DNA from: Dicaeum eximium
Lineage: Eukaryota > Chordata > Aves > Passeriformes > Dicaeidae
Reading direction: 5' to 3'
Assembly: GCA_013396995.1 (NCBI GenBank)
Contig: VWZP01007308.1
Span: 64,814-128,813 of the forward strand
Length of the DNA stretch: 64,000 nucleotides
The translations under genes were made by a program, and so were the position numbers. The notes beneath the pieces were generated by a model. That model was not told where the DNA came from. It made no database searches and was given only the letters and a program-made list of their open reading frames with translations. This document shows positions 43,801 to 53,380 of the stretch, piece by piece. How positions within the stretch are numbered: the stretch's first letter is position 1; the number at the start of each line of letters is the position of its first letter.

Positions 43801-46800
43801 ACACACATTTGGCAGGAGACACTCACCCGCCTGACCTCCACCTCGAACACCAAAGTGGAGTCTGCAGGGACACGACCAGCCACGCCCTGAGCCCCGTAGC
43901 CCCAAGCTGGAGGAATGATGAGGAACCTTCGCCCTCCTTTCTTCATGCCCAGCATTCCTTCCTCCCAGCCCTTTGTTTTGCACAGGCAACAGAAGAGAAT
44001 GCAACAGTTGGATCAGTGACATTATTTACTCCAATCAAGACAACTTCAGGCAAAGGTTCCAAAACACATATAGAGAGATTCTTGCAAAATCCTGTTTATT
44101 TTCAATGTGCAGCACTAAACCTTTGTCTTGCCACAAATCCTGACAGCCAGTTGTGAACTCCAGTGTTAATTGAAGAATAAAGATGCAGCTCTACCACACA
44201 GTGGCAACCTCACTCAGCATTCTGCAGAAGACCTGGACTTCAAAGAAATCTGAATTTCTCTGGTTAGATTTACAAAGCAACCAAAGAATATAGCTGTAAT
44301 GAGGGACATGAAGTCAAAACAATGCAAACTGCCCAAGAGATGCCAGCACTGAAGAAGATGGCTCTAATAGCCAGGCAAAATTAGTACGGTACAGGAAAAA
44401 ACAAAGTAGACAAATAGCACATCCTAAATAAAAGACAACTTGTAACAGGTCATATATGAATTATACAGGTCATACATTATTCAGGTCATGAAAGTGACCT
44501 GAACAAAAGCATCTCTGACTCAAACCCTGATTTTATGGGATAACATAAGAGAGTATCACAACATCTGGATGAAAAATTGTTTCCTTTAGAAATAGGTGTG
44601 GTGGGTTTCAGTGGTGGGTTCTCCAAGAACAAGGGAATTAAATGACTTCCAGAAAAACAAGGACAATAAAACCCTAGCTCCTGAAAACAAGAAGTTTCCT
44701 TTTTACCAAAGAGGACAACTCCTGTCTAACACTGATGTTGAAAAGGAGACTGGACTCTATTGTGCAAAGCTTGAGGGAGTCACTGTCACAGAGTGTTTGC
44801 TAATAAATAAAATAGAAATAGCATGCATGAATCCTGAACAAGGTCTGCAGTAATTCAAAGCTCTGAGACTTCAATTATTATAATCAAAGTGCCAGAAGTT
44901 GTACCTTGATGACCTTTCCAGATCCCAGCTTCAGCCGCAGCAGCTTGTCTTTGTTAACATTAGAGTCAAACACCTGGAGAATTGAACAAGAACACAAAAT
45001 ACATGGATTTTCCAACTGTTTCAAGATTCTGAACGCTGCTTTACACATTCCATAAACTCCTGGAACCTCTGGTGAAATGCTATTTCCCATCCCACTACTA
45101 CCAAAATTAATTCTCAGCCGTAAGACAGAGCTTTAGTCCACTTCCTGAAGTGAGCGATAACTGGAGACTCAGACTTCAGACCTGCTTTAGACAGGACTGG
45201 GTCAAGCAAAACACAACATTAAATATTCATGTGTGAGTCTGCCCACAGAAGTTTAAAAGCATTTAAATCACCTCCCTGAACAGTAATGGAATAATAGAAA
45301 CATTAAGGTTGGAAAAGCCCTCTAAGATTACAAAGTTAAACCATTCTCCCAGCACTGCCCTGTTCACCACCAAACCATGTCTCAAGCACCACATGCAGAT
45401 GGTTTTTGAACACTTCCAGGGATGTGACTCCACTGCTGCCCTGGGCAGCCTGTGCCAGTGCCCAACAACCCTTTCAGTGAGGAATTTGTTTTGTAATATG
45501 CCACAATCCCTTAATATTCTATAGGAGTACATATGACCCCACTTACAGTGCCATAAATGCCCAAAGAACACCTTTAACATTAACACCAGTACTATGCTGG
45601 ATGTGCAAGTTCCTGCCAGGGACTGTCCCAGTCAGCATGAGGAGGTGGCAGAGATGTCATTACCTGTCCAAGCCTGTTGTTCTGGAACAGCCATCCCGTA
45701 TAGGCAACCTCCAGGGAGTCTCCTCCTTCCACTGCCTGCCCTTCTCCCAGGAGGAGATCCTGGCAGAGGACGGAGTCCAGTGCTGGGGAGCTGTTGCATT
45801 TGGCAATGCACACCTGCAGAGGGAAAGCCTGGCAGTGTCTCTGGCCTTTAATGGGTAAGTCCCACTCATGAATCTGATGCATTCCTTGCTGTACTGATCA
45901 AGCCCACAGTAGAAATGCACTCCTAGGGCATTCCACATCTCCTTGTGCTGAATGTTGCTGACTAAACACCCTCTGCTCTACAGAACCACTGATATGCAGT
46001 ACTGGAGATTCTGGAGAAGTAACAGGCTCCCTGCCTCAAAGAGATTTGTTTTAATGAACAAAACTCAGGGCAGGCTCCTCTCAGATCTGTATCCATCAGA
46101 GACAGTTATGCAGACACTCAAAGCTGAACACCAATGAAAATAAAACTTGATTTTCCCCTGCTGTAAACCAGCCATCAGAACTACCTGGCTCAGAGGTGAG
46201 CAGTTACCTGCTTACTGAAATCCATTGCTGCCTTTTCTGACTCAAACATGATGGACCAGTTTTGCCTCTGATCATCATAGAATGTGCTGTAATTGTTGGG
46301 CTGAACCTGTGGGAGAGGAAATCAGTTCTATCTTAGGCATTAAATGAACTGGAAACCCACATCCAAAAGAAGCTTAAAACAAGAGCTACTGAAATTAAGC
46401 AGGAAGAACACTGCAGTTCTACTGCCCAAGTTCAGAATTTATTTAGGTGCTCATTATCATGGAATAATTATTATAATATTTGCTCACATCTTTGAGTTAA
46501 GTTCTTCCTAGATGCTGCAGTCCATACAGGAAGATGAAACACTTCAGAAACTTCCTTGAAGCCTGGTTCTTTAATATATACTGAGAACTTTTAAATGTAA
46601 GTAATTTACATATCATAGTTTATTGTATTTAGGCTTCCAGAATCAATTGGAGAAATCACTTCTTCCTCACTTCTAAACCCATGTCATCAGAAGTGACCAT
46701 AAAACTCATTAATTTTTCAAGAACGTGGTTATTAAACAAACTAGAGAGCAAGGTCTAAGCTGGGACAGAAATTTCATTGTTTTGGAGTAAAATTTCTATC

Positions 46801-49800
46801 TTTCATACCAAGAAATTTGATGCCATCTGATGACAAGCAAAGAAGAGTAAAACAACATATCAATTTTCTGTAAAATTGGCAGAATCCAACTTCCTGAGAG
46901 ATTCTGTTTTAGAGCTCACAATGTTCCAGATCGTTCTCAAGAGCAGGAAAATGCTGAGTGTAAGTTTTCTGAGAGAAAACACTTCCTGGCTGTCATTTCC
47001 TTCTGCTTACTCAGTTGTATTCTCTCAGACACTTAACTAGAAATTCTCAGCAAAAGGAATTTTGCTGGTTTTATCTATTACAGGGCTGCAAATGCCAAAC
47101 AGCTCTGTGAGCACAGGTAATAACTTACCTCCTACAGGGGCCTTGGTTTGGAAATCTCCTGCGGAGGTGCTCCGCAAAGGGAGCTGTCACAGCCTCTTGT
47201 GCAATAGTGAGGAGGAGAACAGTCCCACTGGGACACCTCCTGCTCTGTCACTCAGATGTTTCATCTCAAAGGTTGTAAACCAAGGCTTAAAGAAGAATTT
47301 TAGAGCCCACCTTGTGTTTGCTGTGATCAAAAAATGGTTTTCCAAGCCAGAGTCTCACCGTGAGCACAAAGCCTGGGTGGATCCTTGCAGAGGTGATCTG
47401 TTGCTGCTGACTGATGTAAAGGAGGATCCTGTACTGGATTCCACAAGGAATTAGACAGGGGAAAAGAACAAAAACAGGAACTCAAAATGTCTTCAATTCT
47501 AAGGTGCTTTGTCACATGCAGAGCCTAGGGCTCAGTATTTATTTGTCAAGTATACCACAGCAAAAATACTTAACACAGTTTTGTGACACTTATTGAAACT
47601 GGTTTATTCTCAGGGTTTTATTTAGCTGCAGCAACCAAGCAATTTAAACTCATTGTTTTATAATAAGCAACATGCTTTAACTAATCCCACCTTTTTCACA
47701 GTTAGAGTGGAAAAAGATGGTGCACTAACCCTTCCAGATACAGAACTCACCACACATGGCATCAAACCATCACAGAGTAATTTAAGTTGGAAGACACATC
47801 CAAGATCCTTCCCCCAGCACTGCCAAGGTCACCACTGACCCGTGTCCCCAGGTGCCAAATCCATGTGGCTTTTAAACCCCCCCAGGGATGGGGACTCCAC
47901 CACTGCCCTGGGCAGCTGTGCCAGGCCCTGATCACCCTTTTGGGAAAGACATTTTCCCTACAGAGGTTTGGGTGTGTAATCTTTTAGCATAAACCTATTG
48001 ACAGACTGAGCTGGAGGAAGCTTTCCAAGTACTAAGCAACACAGATATGAGATTTATTGACATATTAGGCTCTACTAAACATAATCTATTATGAAAATGT
48101 GTTTTCCTTTGTGCACCTGCACTGGACACAGCTCAGTGGTGAACTGGGAGTGACTCACTGACTGCTCCCAGCTGGATGTGATATCACACAGGCAGCCTGA
48201 GGAAAGCTGGTTCAGCTTCTTCCTGCACTCCCTGTTCTCCCCAGCTCCCCCAGAACAACACAGCTCAACACCTCCCATATTACTGACTCAGGAATTTAGT
48301 TACCAAACTAAGATTTACCTTGTTCTTGCCAAAGCAGAAGCAACTTAGTGATACATGAATGAGGACTTGGGGGATATGAAACATCACAAATACCAACACC
48401 AGGGATGGGTGAGAGTTTTCAAAGCAGCTTTCAGACACACCAATTTACTGGGTTCAGTTCTGTGTTCTTCAAGCAACACTTGGGAAGGAAAGATGTTTTT
48501 GATACCAAAAGAACAAAACTTAAGCAAAGCATCTCTGTACTGCTGGACAGAATTTTCCTTTGTATCCATTTCCATGTGCACAAATACATGATCCAGTTGT
48601 GAAAGATATTCTGAATAAATACCAAAATGACTTCCAGAAACACTGCAAACTATTTCAGGCACAAGTTGTAAGAGATCTTAAAAACTCATGGACTGCAGGA
48701 AAGAAAGATGTCACCGAGGTGGATGGCTGAGACCCAAGAAAACCCAGGAAGCAGAAAGGCAGCAAGAGAACAACATCAAGAGCAGAACACCTGGAGAGCT
48801 CACAAAAACACCATCTCCTAGCAGTGAGCCCTCAGCATGGCAGAGTTAAGGAATGGTCTCTCACCTCTTTGGCAGCGTGGTTCCCCACTACAGCTGCTCC
48901 ATACTTGCCTTGCTTCAAGTACTGCCCATTTGTACTGGAAGATAAGGGAGACATTCAGCTGCACAACTGTCCCTAACTCAGAATTCTTTAGAGTTGAAAA
49001 ATTGTTTCCTTTAAAAATAGGGTTCCCCTCTCCTAAGGCACAATATGTCAGGCAGCCTTGCTTAGCTTACAGACATTCCTGCTTGCCCACAGGCAAGAGC
49101 ACACATTGTGGAGTGAGTTTAAAACTGCCCTCACACATCCAGGGCAGGAGCATTTTTCCATCATGGCAGCATCAAACAGTTTTAGTGCTCTCACTGCTTA
49201 CGCCTCAATTCTCAAATGCATGAACCACAAGCATGTGACAGAGCCTCCTGAAGCAGTGCACATCTCAGCCCAGCAGCCAGGACACAGTTTCCAGCCACAG
49301 CCAAACACACAACTCACTCTTTATCTCAGAACTGCTTCACCCTGAGCTGCAGCGCAGCAACTGGAACTGTCCTTGAGCAGAAACTTCCATTGCCTTGCAG
49401 CATTCCTACCATGCAGATATGTCTGAAAACAACTGTCTCTTCCCATTTATGCAGAAGTATCTCCCCTCTAGGATTAGGGACACAGACTGCAGGAGGTCAT
49501 GCAGAAGTCACTTACTATCGATATGCGAGCACGGCGGTGGCCACCAACACCGAGGGGGCTCCTGAGGCCACCGGGGCCACCGGCGCCTTCTAGATGAGGC
49601 CTGTGGGGACAGAGATCAGGGACAACTGTCAGAGGCACAGGACTGGCCAGTGGCACACCACCACATGTTCCTTCCCCCAAGGAAAAATAACTCCAGTAGG
49701 AAATTACAAAGAAACAAAGACTTGCGTTCCAAAGTCACCCAAGGGCAGTTGAAAATCCAGGTGTAGGAGGGCACAGGAGGACAAGATCCCTGAGGAAAGC

Positions 49801-51359
49801 TCAGGGAATTATTTGCTTTGCTGCTCTTCACAAGGGCCCTTGTTCTCTCCACACACACATGCTGCTGAGCGTGTCCCCCACGTTCAAGCCCAGTTACTCA
49901 CCAGATGCTGTCTGAGCTTTCTTGGGCTGCTTTGGCGCAGTGAACTGGAAGAATTCATTTCCCTGGCTTGAGACTGTTTGATCCAGGCCAAAGAGAGAGG
50001 CTAACCTGGCTCTAGAAAGGGAAATAAAACCATTTAACCTTATTTAACATGGGCATTACACATAATGAACACCCTTAACTAGAAGTTGTATGAAATACAG
50101 TGTGTTTACCATCACTTTGGAAGTAAACTTCTGCAGGTTAAGTTGCTCTATGCTAATTAACCATTTAATTTTGAATAAGCAGAACTTGTAGATGAAGAGG
50201 TTGGGAAAGTGGCTTAATTGTGTTTCATTTCCTCAAAAATCGACTGAAGGTGTAAGAACTGAAACTACCCAAAAGAAGTTACTTTGAAGCAATGACTAGA
50301 ACTAGCTTGACATAAAATAGCTGATTCTTACCATACCCTAAATAATATGTGACAGAGAAACTACCATTCAGCTCCTGGAGTTTTTTTGGTTTTGTTTTTT
50401 TCCTTTATATGTCCAGGAAACACATTCTCTCATGAAGTTTTAAAATGGCAGAAGCTCTCCCAGCTAAGAGCAGAGGGTTTAATGCTGCAAGTTATTCCTT
50501 CAGGATACATTATTTGCAATTTCACTGTTTCAAGGCCAGTTACACTCAGCGTATTCCTGATACCACAGGGCAAGGGAATAATTCAAACAAAGGATGACAC
50601 CAGTGAACCTCCTTTAAAAAATAACTACATTTCCTATACAGAGAGAGAGAGGAATACTTTGTAAGAGCTACTACAGAGAAGCTCCTGGAAGGGGGTGGGG
50701 AGCGCACAGCTGGAATTGAAGTTCTTGGAGCAGTAACAAGTCAGCGATACCAAACCTGATGCGCTGCACACAGACACGATCGCGGCGGAACCCGGCGAGC
50801 AGCCCGGGAGGAGCCAGCGCTGCCAGAGCAGCCCCGGAGCGGCGCTCCCAGGGCTTCCCACCCGCTCCTGCTGTAAGTGAAACACCGAGGGCTCGGCCCT
50901 GGCAACGCCGGAGCGGCTCCGCCTGCCCCTGCGGGAGGGGTCCCCGAGCAAAGCGGGGTCCGCCGGGTCTCAGACCCCCTGCCCCGGGCACACCGAGGGC
51001 CCGCACCGAGCCCCGCCGCCAGCCGGACCCTTCGCTGCCCCCACACAGCTCCGCAGCGGGACGGGAGCGGGGCACGGCCCCGGCGGCACCCCCGCTCACG
51101 GGAGGACAGCCCCGGCCCCGGGCCCGACCGCACAGGGGGCGGCCTGCCCGCACCTCACCGCCCCGGGGCCTTCACCGGGCCACGGCTCCACGGCCTGCCC
51201 GCACCTCACCGCCCCGGGGCCTTCACCGGGCCACGGCCCCACGGCCTGCCCGGGCCGTCGCGCCCACCCGGCAGCGCGCCCACCCAGCCGCGCCCCCGGC
51301 GCTCACCCGCTGGCCGGGGACAGGAAATCGGCGTCGTCCTCCTCCGCCGCCGCGAACAT
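26921..51359 (-). CDS. FKBP15: FKBP15 (WAFL), WH1-like and FKBP-domain endosomal protein; one in-frame TAG
   Basis: FKBP15 associates with early endosomes, actin and microtubules and helps endosome transport (known for the family). I assembled 29 coding exons on the minus strand. All junctions are GT/AG and in phase, totalling 3705 nt (1234 codons plus stop; human about 1219). The order is acidic N-terminus MFAAAEEDDADFLSP, WH1-like domain about 72-164, FKBP domain about 193-285, Pro/Gln/Ser-rich linker 286-521, coiled coil 522-934, a low-complexity Glu/Pro segment and an acidic tail ending DDDDDDLDWLG. Codon 58, in exon 3, reads TAG. The rest of the frame is intact, so a sequence error, a polymorphism, readthrough or recent damage are all possible. 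The gene converges on the RING gene and diverges from the CpG island at 51-52 kb. Exon lists are in the block entries. Confidence 0.95.
27175..27382 (+). mobile_element. CR1 3' end (sense), in FKBP15 intron 28
   Basis: CACAGCCTGCTCAGGGCAGTGTGGAGTCACC and GGACTTGATCTTAAAGGTC lead to a terminal repeat GTTCTGTGGTTCTATGATTCC, a complete CR1 3' terminus. It is antisense to FKBP15. Confidence 0.9.
29520..29775 (+). mobile_element. CR1 fragment (sense), in FKBP15 intron 25
   Basis: GGGATGGAGTGACAGGATAAG, CTGGATCCCTGGAAGAGTTTAAGGCCAGG and GCTTTAAGGTCTCTTC are typical CR1 3'-region text. It lies between FKBP15 exons 25 and 26. Confidence 0.85.
31320..31810 (+). mobile_element. Putative solo LTR of an endogenous retrovirus
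   Basis: A block of about 480 bases starts TGTAGGAGTGTGG. It carries an ATTAAA polyadenylation-type motif near 31645 and a T-rich element after it (CCTTTTTCTGTTTC), and ends near GAATTGAAGCAGTTAAC. It is not CR1-like, and the layout fits a bird retroviral LTR. No coding retroviral sequence lies next to it. Ends are approximate and no target-site duplication was established. Confidence 0.45.
32625..33050 (-). mobile_element. CR1 fragment (antisense), in FKBP15 intron 20
   Basis: This is the reverse complement of CR1 text: CCTAATATCCAGCCTAAATTCCCACTGGCCC, CTGTTCCCTGGGAGCAGAGCCC and TCCTTTTCTCCAGGCTGAGCCCC. It is the same subfamily as the copy at 1460-1790 and is co-oriented with FKBP15. Confidence 0.9.
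33550..36809 (-). other. FKBP15: FKBP15 intron 19, longest intron
   Basis: This interval of about 3.2 kb between exons 19 and 20 has no CR1 piece that I could recognise. Apart from the 33-nt candidate cassette exon at 35070-35102 it holds nothing identified. The frame of 123 codons at 35525 is not supported. Confidence 0.6.
35070..35102 (-). other. FKBP15: Candidate 33-nt in-frame cassette micro-exon of FKBP15
   Basis: On the minus strand, a strong pyrimidine tract (CTGCTTTCTCTTCCCAG) precedes 33 bases that end at CAG followed by GTGAGG. The bases translate as HMLPVDRGWDQ with no stop. Flanking exons 19 and 20 both join in phase 0, so inclusion would insert exactly 11 residues into the coiled coil. 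Human FKBP15 as I recall it has no such insert. It is not counted in the main model. Confidence 0.4.
41990..42150 (-). mobile_element. CR1 3'-end fragment (antisense) with internal duplication
   Basis: ATCACAGAATCATTAAGGTTGG and AAAAGACCTTTAAGGTCATGGAGTCC mark a CR1 3' end. The motif AAGTCCAACCATTAAT-type text occurs twice (about 42036-42071). It lies in FKBP15 intron 11. Confidence 0.8.
42630..42965 (-). mobile_element. CR1 fragment (antisense), in FKBP15 intron 10
   Basis: ATAGAACTGTTAAGGTTGG, CTCCAGGGATAGTAACTCCACC, CCTAATATCCAGCATAAACC and CCCCACCTGGCTACACCC occur in the order expected of a CR1 3' half in reverse. The copy is diverged and therefore old. Confidence 0.85.
43430..43450 (+). 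repeat. Poly-A tract next to FKBP15 exon 10
   Basis: About 19 consecutive A lie about 15 bases upstream, in transcript order, of the FKBP15 exon 10 acceptor. On the minus strand this reads as poly-T and forms part of an extended pyrimidine tract for that acceptor. Confidence 0.8.
43827..45813 (-). other. FKBP15: FKBP15 exons 7-9: FKBP-type peptidyl-prolyl isomerase domain
   Basis: Exons are 45664-45813, 44905-44973 and 43827-43970, covering residues 165-285. Signature segments are GDSLEVAYTGWLF (195-207), VFDS at 215-218, KLGSGKVIKGW (229-239), GMLGMKKGGRRFLIIPP and ADSTLVFEVEV. Counterparts of FKBP12 active-site residues visible here are Y202, F216, D217, V235, I236, W239, Y262 (in WGYGAQG) and F279. 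The Tyr in WGYG is notable because human FKBP15, as I remember it, has CAVGSEG there. Catalytic activity is not proven by this. Confidence 0.95.
45290..45505 (-). mobile_element. CR1 fragment (antisense), in FKBP15 intron 7
   Basis: AACATTAAGGTTGGAAAAGCCC, TTCCAGGGATGTGACTCCACTGC and CTGGGCAGCCTGTGCCAGTGCCC show a diverged CR1 3' end. Confidence 0.85.
46208..48934 (-). other. FKBP15: FKBP15 exons 4-6: WH1-like domain
   Basis: Exons are 48865-48934, 47359-47433 and 46208-46306. They encode residues 84-164: TNGQYLKQGKYGAAVVGNH, then YRILLYISQQQQITSARIH, then PNNYSTFYDDQRQNWSIMFE. These follow the human sequence nearly position by position. The fold is the WASP-homology-1-like module that gave the protein its WAFL name and is linked to actin association. 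Introns here hold CR1 fragments (47765-47990) and no other recognised element. Confidence 0.95.
47765..47995 (-). mobile_element. CR1 fragment (antisense), in FKBP15 intron 4
   Basis: AAGTTGGAAGACACATCCAAG, CCCAGGGATGGGGACTCCACCACTGCCC and TGTGCCAGGCCCTGATCACCC mark a CR1 3' end just upstream, on the plus strand, of FKBP15 exon 4. Confidence 0.85.
49516..51359 (-). other. FKBP15: FKBP15 exons 1-3: N-terminal tail and start of WH1-like domain
   Basis: Exons are 51307-51359, 49902-50011 and 49516-49600. Exon 1 encodes MFAAAEEDDADFLSPAS and ends in phase 2. Exon 2 gives ARLASLFGLDQ and GNEFFQFTAPKQPKK, matching the family closely, and ends in phase 1. Exon 3, read from the strong CCCCACAG acceptor at 49601, continues in phase with codons GGC CTC ATC TAG AAG and then APVAPVASGAPSVLVATAV, which aligns with the family. 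The TAG occupies 49590-49592. An alternative TAG acceptor ending at 49590 would remove the stop but breaks the phase with exon 2. Confidence 0.85.
51141..51252 (+). repeat. 51-bp tandem duplication in FKBP15 intron 1
   Basis: A 51-base unit starting GGCCTGCCCGCACCTCACCG occurs twice plus a partial third copy starting near 51243. The copies are almost identical, with one CTCC/CCCC difference. It lies just inside the FKBP15 first intron within the CpG island. Confidence 0.85.
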
Positions 51360-51477
51360 CGCCAGCGACCGCCGGGGCGGGGACGGGCGGGCGGCGGCGG
51401 CGCTGCTTTACGGCCCGGCGGCACCGGCACGGAGCGGGGGCGGGGCTTGAGAGGAACGTCAGAGGGGGCGGGGCTGC

Positions 51478-51525
51478 AGCGGCACGGCGGAGGCGGTGCA
51501 NGGCACGGCGGAGGCGGTGCACAGG
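51478..51525 (+). repeat. Short tandem duplication with one N
   Basis: The string GGCACGGCGGAGGCGGTGCA occurs twice back to back, separated by a single N at 51501, in the GC-box cluster upstream of FKBP15. Confidence 0.8.
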
Positions 51526-51677
51526 GTGGAGGCGTGGCTTAACGGCACCGAGGGGCGGGGACTCGGTGCCACGTCTGGGCGGGGCTTTCATGGAGACGTC
51601 GAAAGGGGCGGGGCTTAGTGGGCACGGCGAAGGGCGGGAACTTGGGGATGCTGGTAGGGGCGGGGCCTATGGGGGCC

Positions 51678-51784
51678 NNNNNNNNNNNNNNNNNNNNNNN
51701 NNNNNNNNNNNNNNNNNNNNNNNNNNNNNNNNNNNNNNNNNNNNNNNNNNNNNNNNNNNNNNNNNNNNNNNNNNNNNNNNNNNN
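51678..51784. other. Assembly gap (107 N) in the promoter CpG island
   Basis: Ns begin after GGGGCGGGGCCTATGGGGGCC and end before TCGTGCCCCCCGCGCCCCC. The gap lies about 320 bases upstream of the FKBP15 ATG, where the divergent transcription start would be expected. Confidence 0.95.
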
Positions 51785-52984
51785 TCGTGCCCCCCGCGCC
51801 CCCTCCCCCATCCCGCCTGAGGGGGCCCCATGGCCGCCCCCACGCCCCTCAGGCCGGGACCGGGACCTCGGGCCGGGGGCGCCGGGGGGCGCCGAGGGGA
51901 TGGGCAGCCCTGGGACGTGGGGGTGGAGGTGCGGGGCGAGCTCGATGTGGGTGCGGGCAGCGCTCCCCGGGCTCCGGGAGAGGGGCCCAGCCCGGACCTG
52001 CGGTTCCCAAGGTGACAGGCGGGCCCCGCGGCCGCCGTGCTGCCCTTGCCGTGAGGGAGCCGTGACCCGCCGGGCTCCGCGCTGAGCCACAGGGCCCGCC
52101 TGGCTCCGCTGAGGGCCCTGCGCGTCCCTGGGGCTCGGCGGGAAGGCTGCGGACACCCGGGCGCTGCTGTGCTCCACGTTCGCTGGCTCTGGGTTAGCCA
52201 AGGGCACCAGCAGTGCGCTGTGTTCTTAATATGGGAATAGTTCCTTGCGTGGATAAACGTCTGAGCCGCTTCTCTGAAGCATTTTCCACGTTCACCTCGT
52301 ACCTTGAGAACTACACCTTTTTGTTGGTTTGCTTAATGAGTTTTTTGTGGTGTGTTGTGGTTTTTCTGTGTTTTCCCCCTCCTGGAAAGCTGGTATCTCT
52401 ATGTGCTTTGTGAGACCGACTGGCTTTAATTTCACCTTAGATCCAAATGATGTTGAAATAGAGAAGAACAGTGTGCAGGAGGTCAGAATGGCAGTAAGGG
52501 TTGATATTTCCTGGCTTTGGGTATTTTCTGGCACTGGTTGGAAATTTGTACTGTCAGTTACTGACTGGATGTTTGAGTCTGAGCAGGAAGTTGCCAGGTA
52601 AGTAATTCAGGAGTTTATTGCAATGTCTGAGATATCAGTGGCTCCACTTCTAAAGGGAGAAGATAAAGCGGAGTGTTAAACAGCTTTTATGAATGTGTGA
52701 TGAATTTAGAATGAAGCCGGGAAAGGGTCAGAATCGTATTGCTGTTTAAAAAAAACCAAAAACCATACCCACAATAATTTGGTGTACATTTCCGGTGGGA
52801 GGAGATTGTTCCGACCTTGGTAAGGCAGGTGGGCATGTGGGAAATGTGGTCCCTTGGATGAAGGGAGTTGCTTTGGCTGCTGTATTTCTATCAGGTTGGT
52901 TGTTAATGTAGTTTTGTTTTAAAGTGGTGAAGGCCCGTGTGGCTAAGTCCTGGTGTGGCACTTGCATTTAGGTTTTTTAGGTAC

Positions 52985-53380
52985 AGGTATCAGAATATCC
53001 TGAATTGGAAGGGTCCCACCAGGATCAGCCAGCCCAGCCCCTGTCCCTGCCCAGACACCCCAACACCCCCACCCTGTCCATCCCTGGCAGCGCTGCCCAA
53101 ACGCTCCTGGAGCTCTGGCAGCCTCGGGGCCGTGCCCATTCCCTGGGGAGCCTGGGCAGTGCCAGCACCCTCTGGGGGAAGAACCTTGCCCTGATCTCCA
53201 GCCTGAGCCTGCCCTGGGTTAACTTGAGGCCATTCCCTCAGGACAGAGCAGAGCTTGGAGCTTACCCCTGGGAGGAGCTGCAACCCCTGGAGAGTTCTGA
53301 CCTCAGTTTCCCCTTCAGGATGAACAATCCCAGTGCCCTCAGCTGCTCCTTGTGTGGCCCTTTCAGACCCTTCACCATCT
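52985..53380 (-). mobile_element. CR1 fragment (antisense), young subfamily
   Basis: ATCAGAATATCCTGAATTGG (3' end) is followed by CCCACCAGGATCAGCCAGCC, CGCTGCCCAAACGCTCCTGG and GGAAGAACCTTGCCCTGATC. It is the reverse complement of the copies at 12285-12540 and 18985-19240 with few differences. Confidence 0.9.

Larger units (their letters stand above)
50750..52150. promoter_or_regulatory. CpG island, probable divergent promoter of FKBP15 and a plus-strand gene
   Basis: The block is dense in CpG and contains FKBP15 exon 1 (51307-51359). Upstream of that ATG, between about 51430 and 51670, at least six GGGCGGGG-type GC boxes occur, several with a trailing CTT or CTA. There is no TATA box in a fitting place. 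The block is interrupted by a 107-base gap. A head-to-head FKBP15/SLC31A1 promoter is known in mammals. Here the plus-strand partner is inferred, not seen. Confidence 0.65.

Noticed and set aside
49516..49589. Use of the TAG acceptor ending at 49590 to avoid the stop codon in FKBP15 exon 3
   Set aside because: It would read the exon in the wrong frame relative to exon 2 (phase 1) and break the join to exon 4, so it cannot rescue the conserved protein without a further exon.
50759..51820. 353-codon plus-strand open frame across the CpG island
   Set aside because: It is a GC-rich, Arg/Pro/Gly compositional frame that runs through Ns and a gap and overlaps FKBP15 exon 1 on the other strand.
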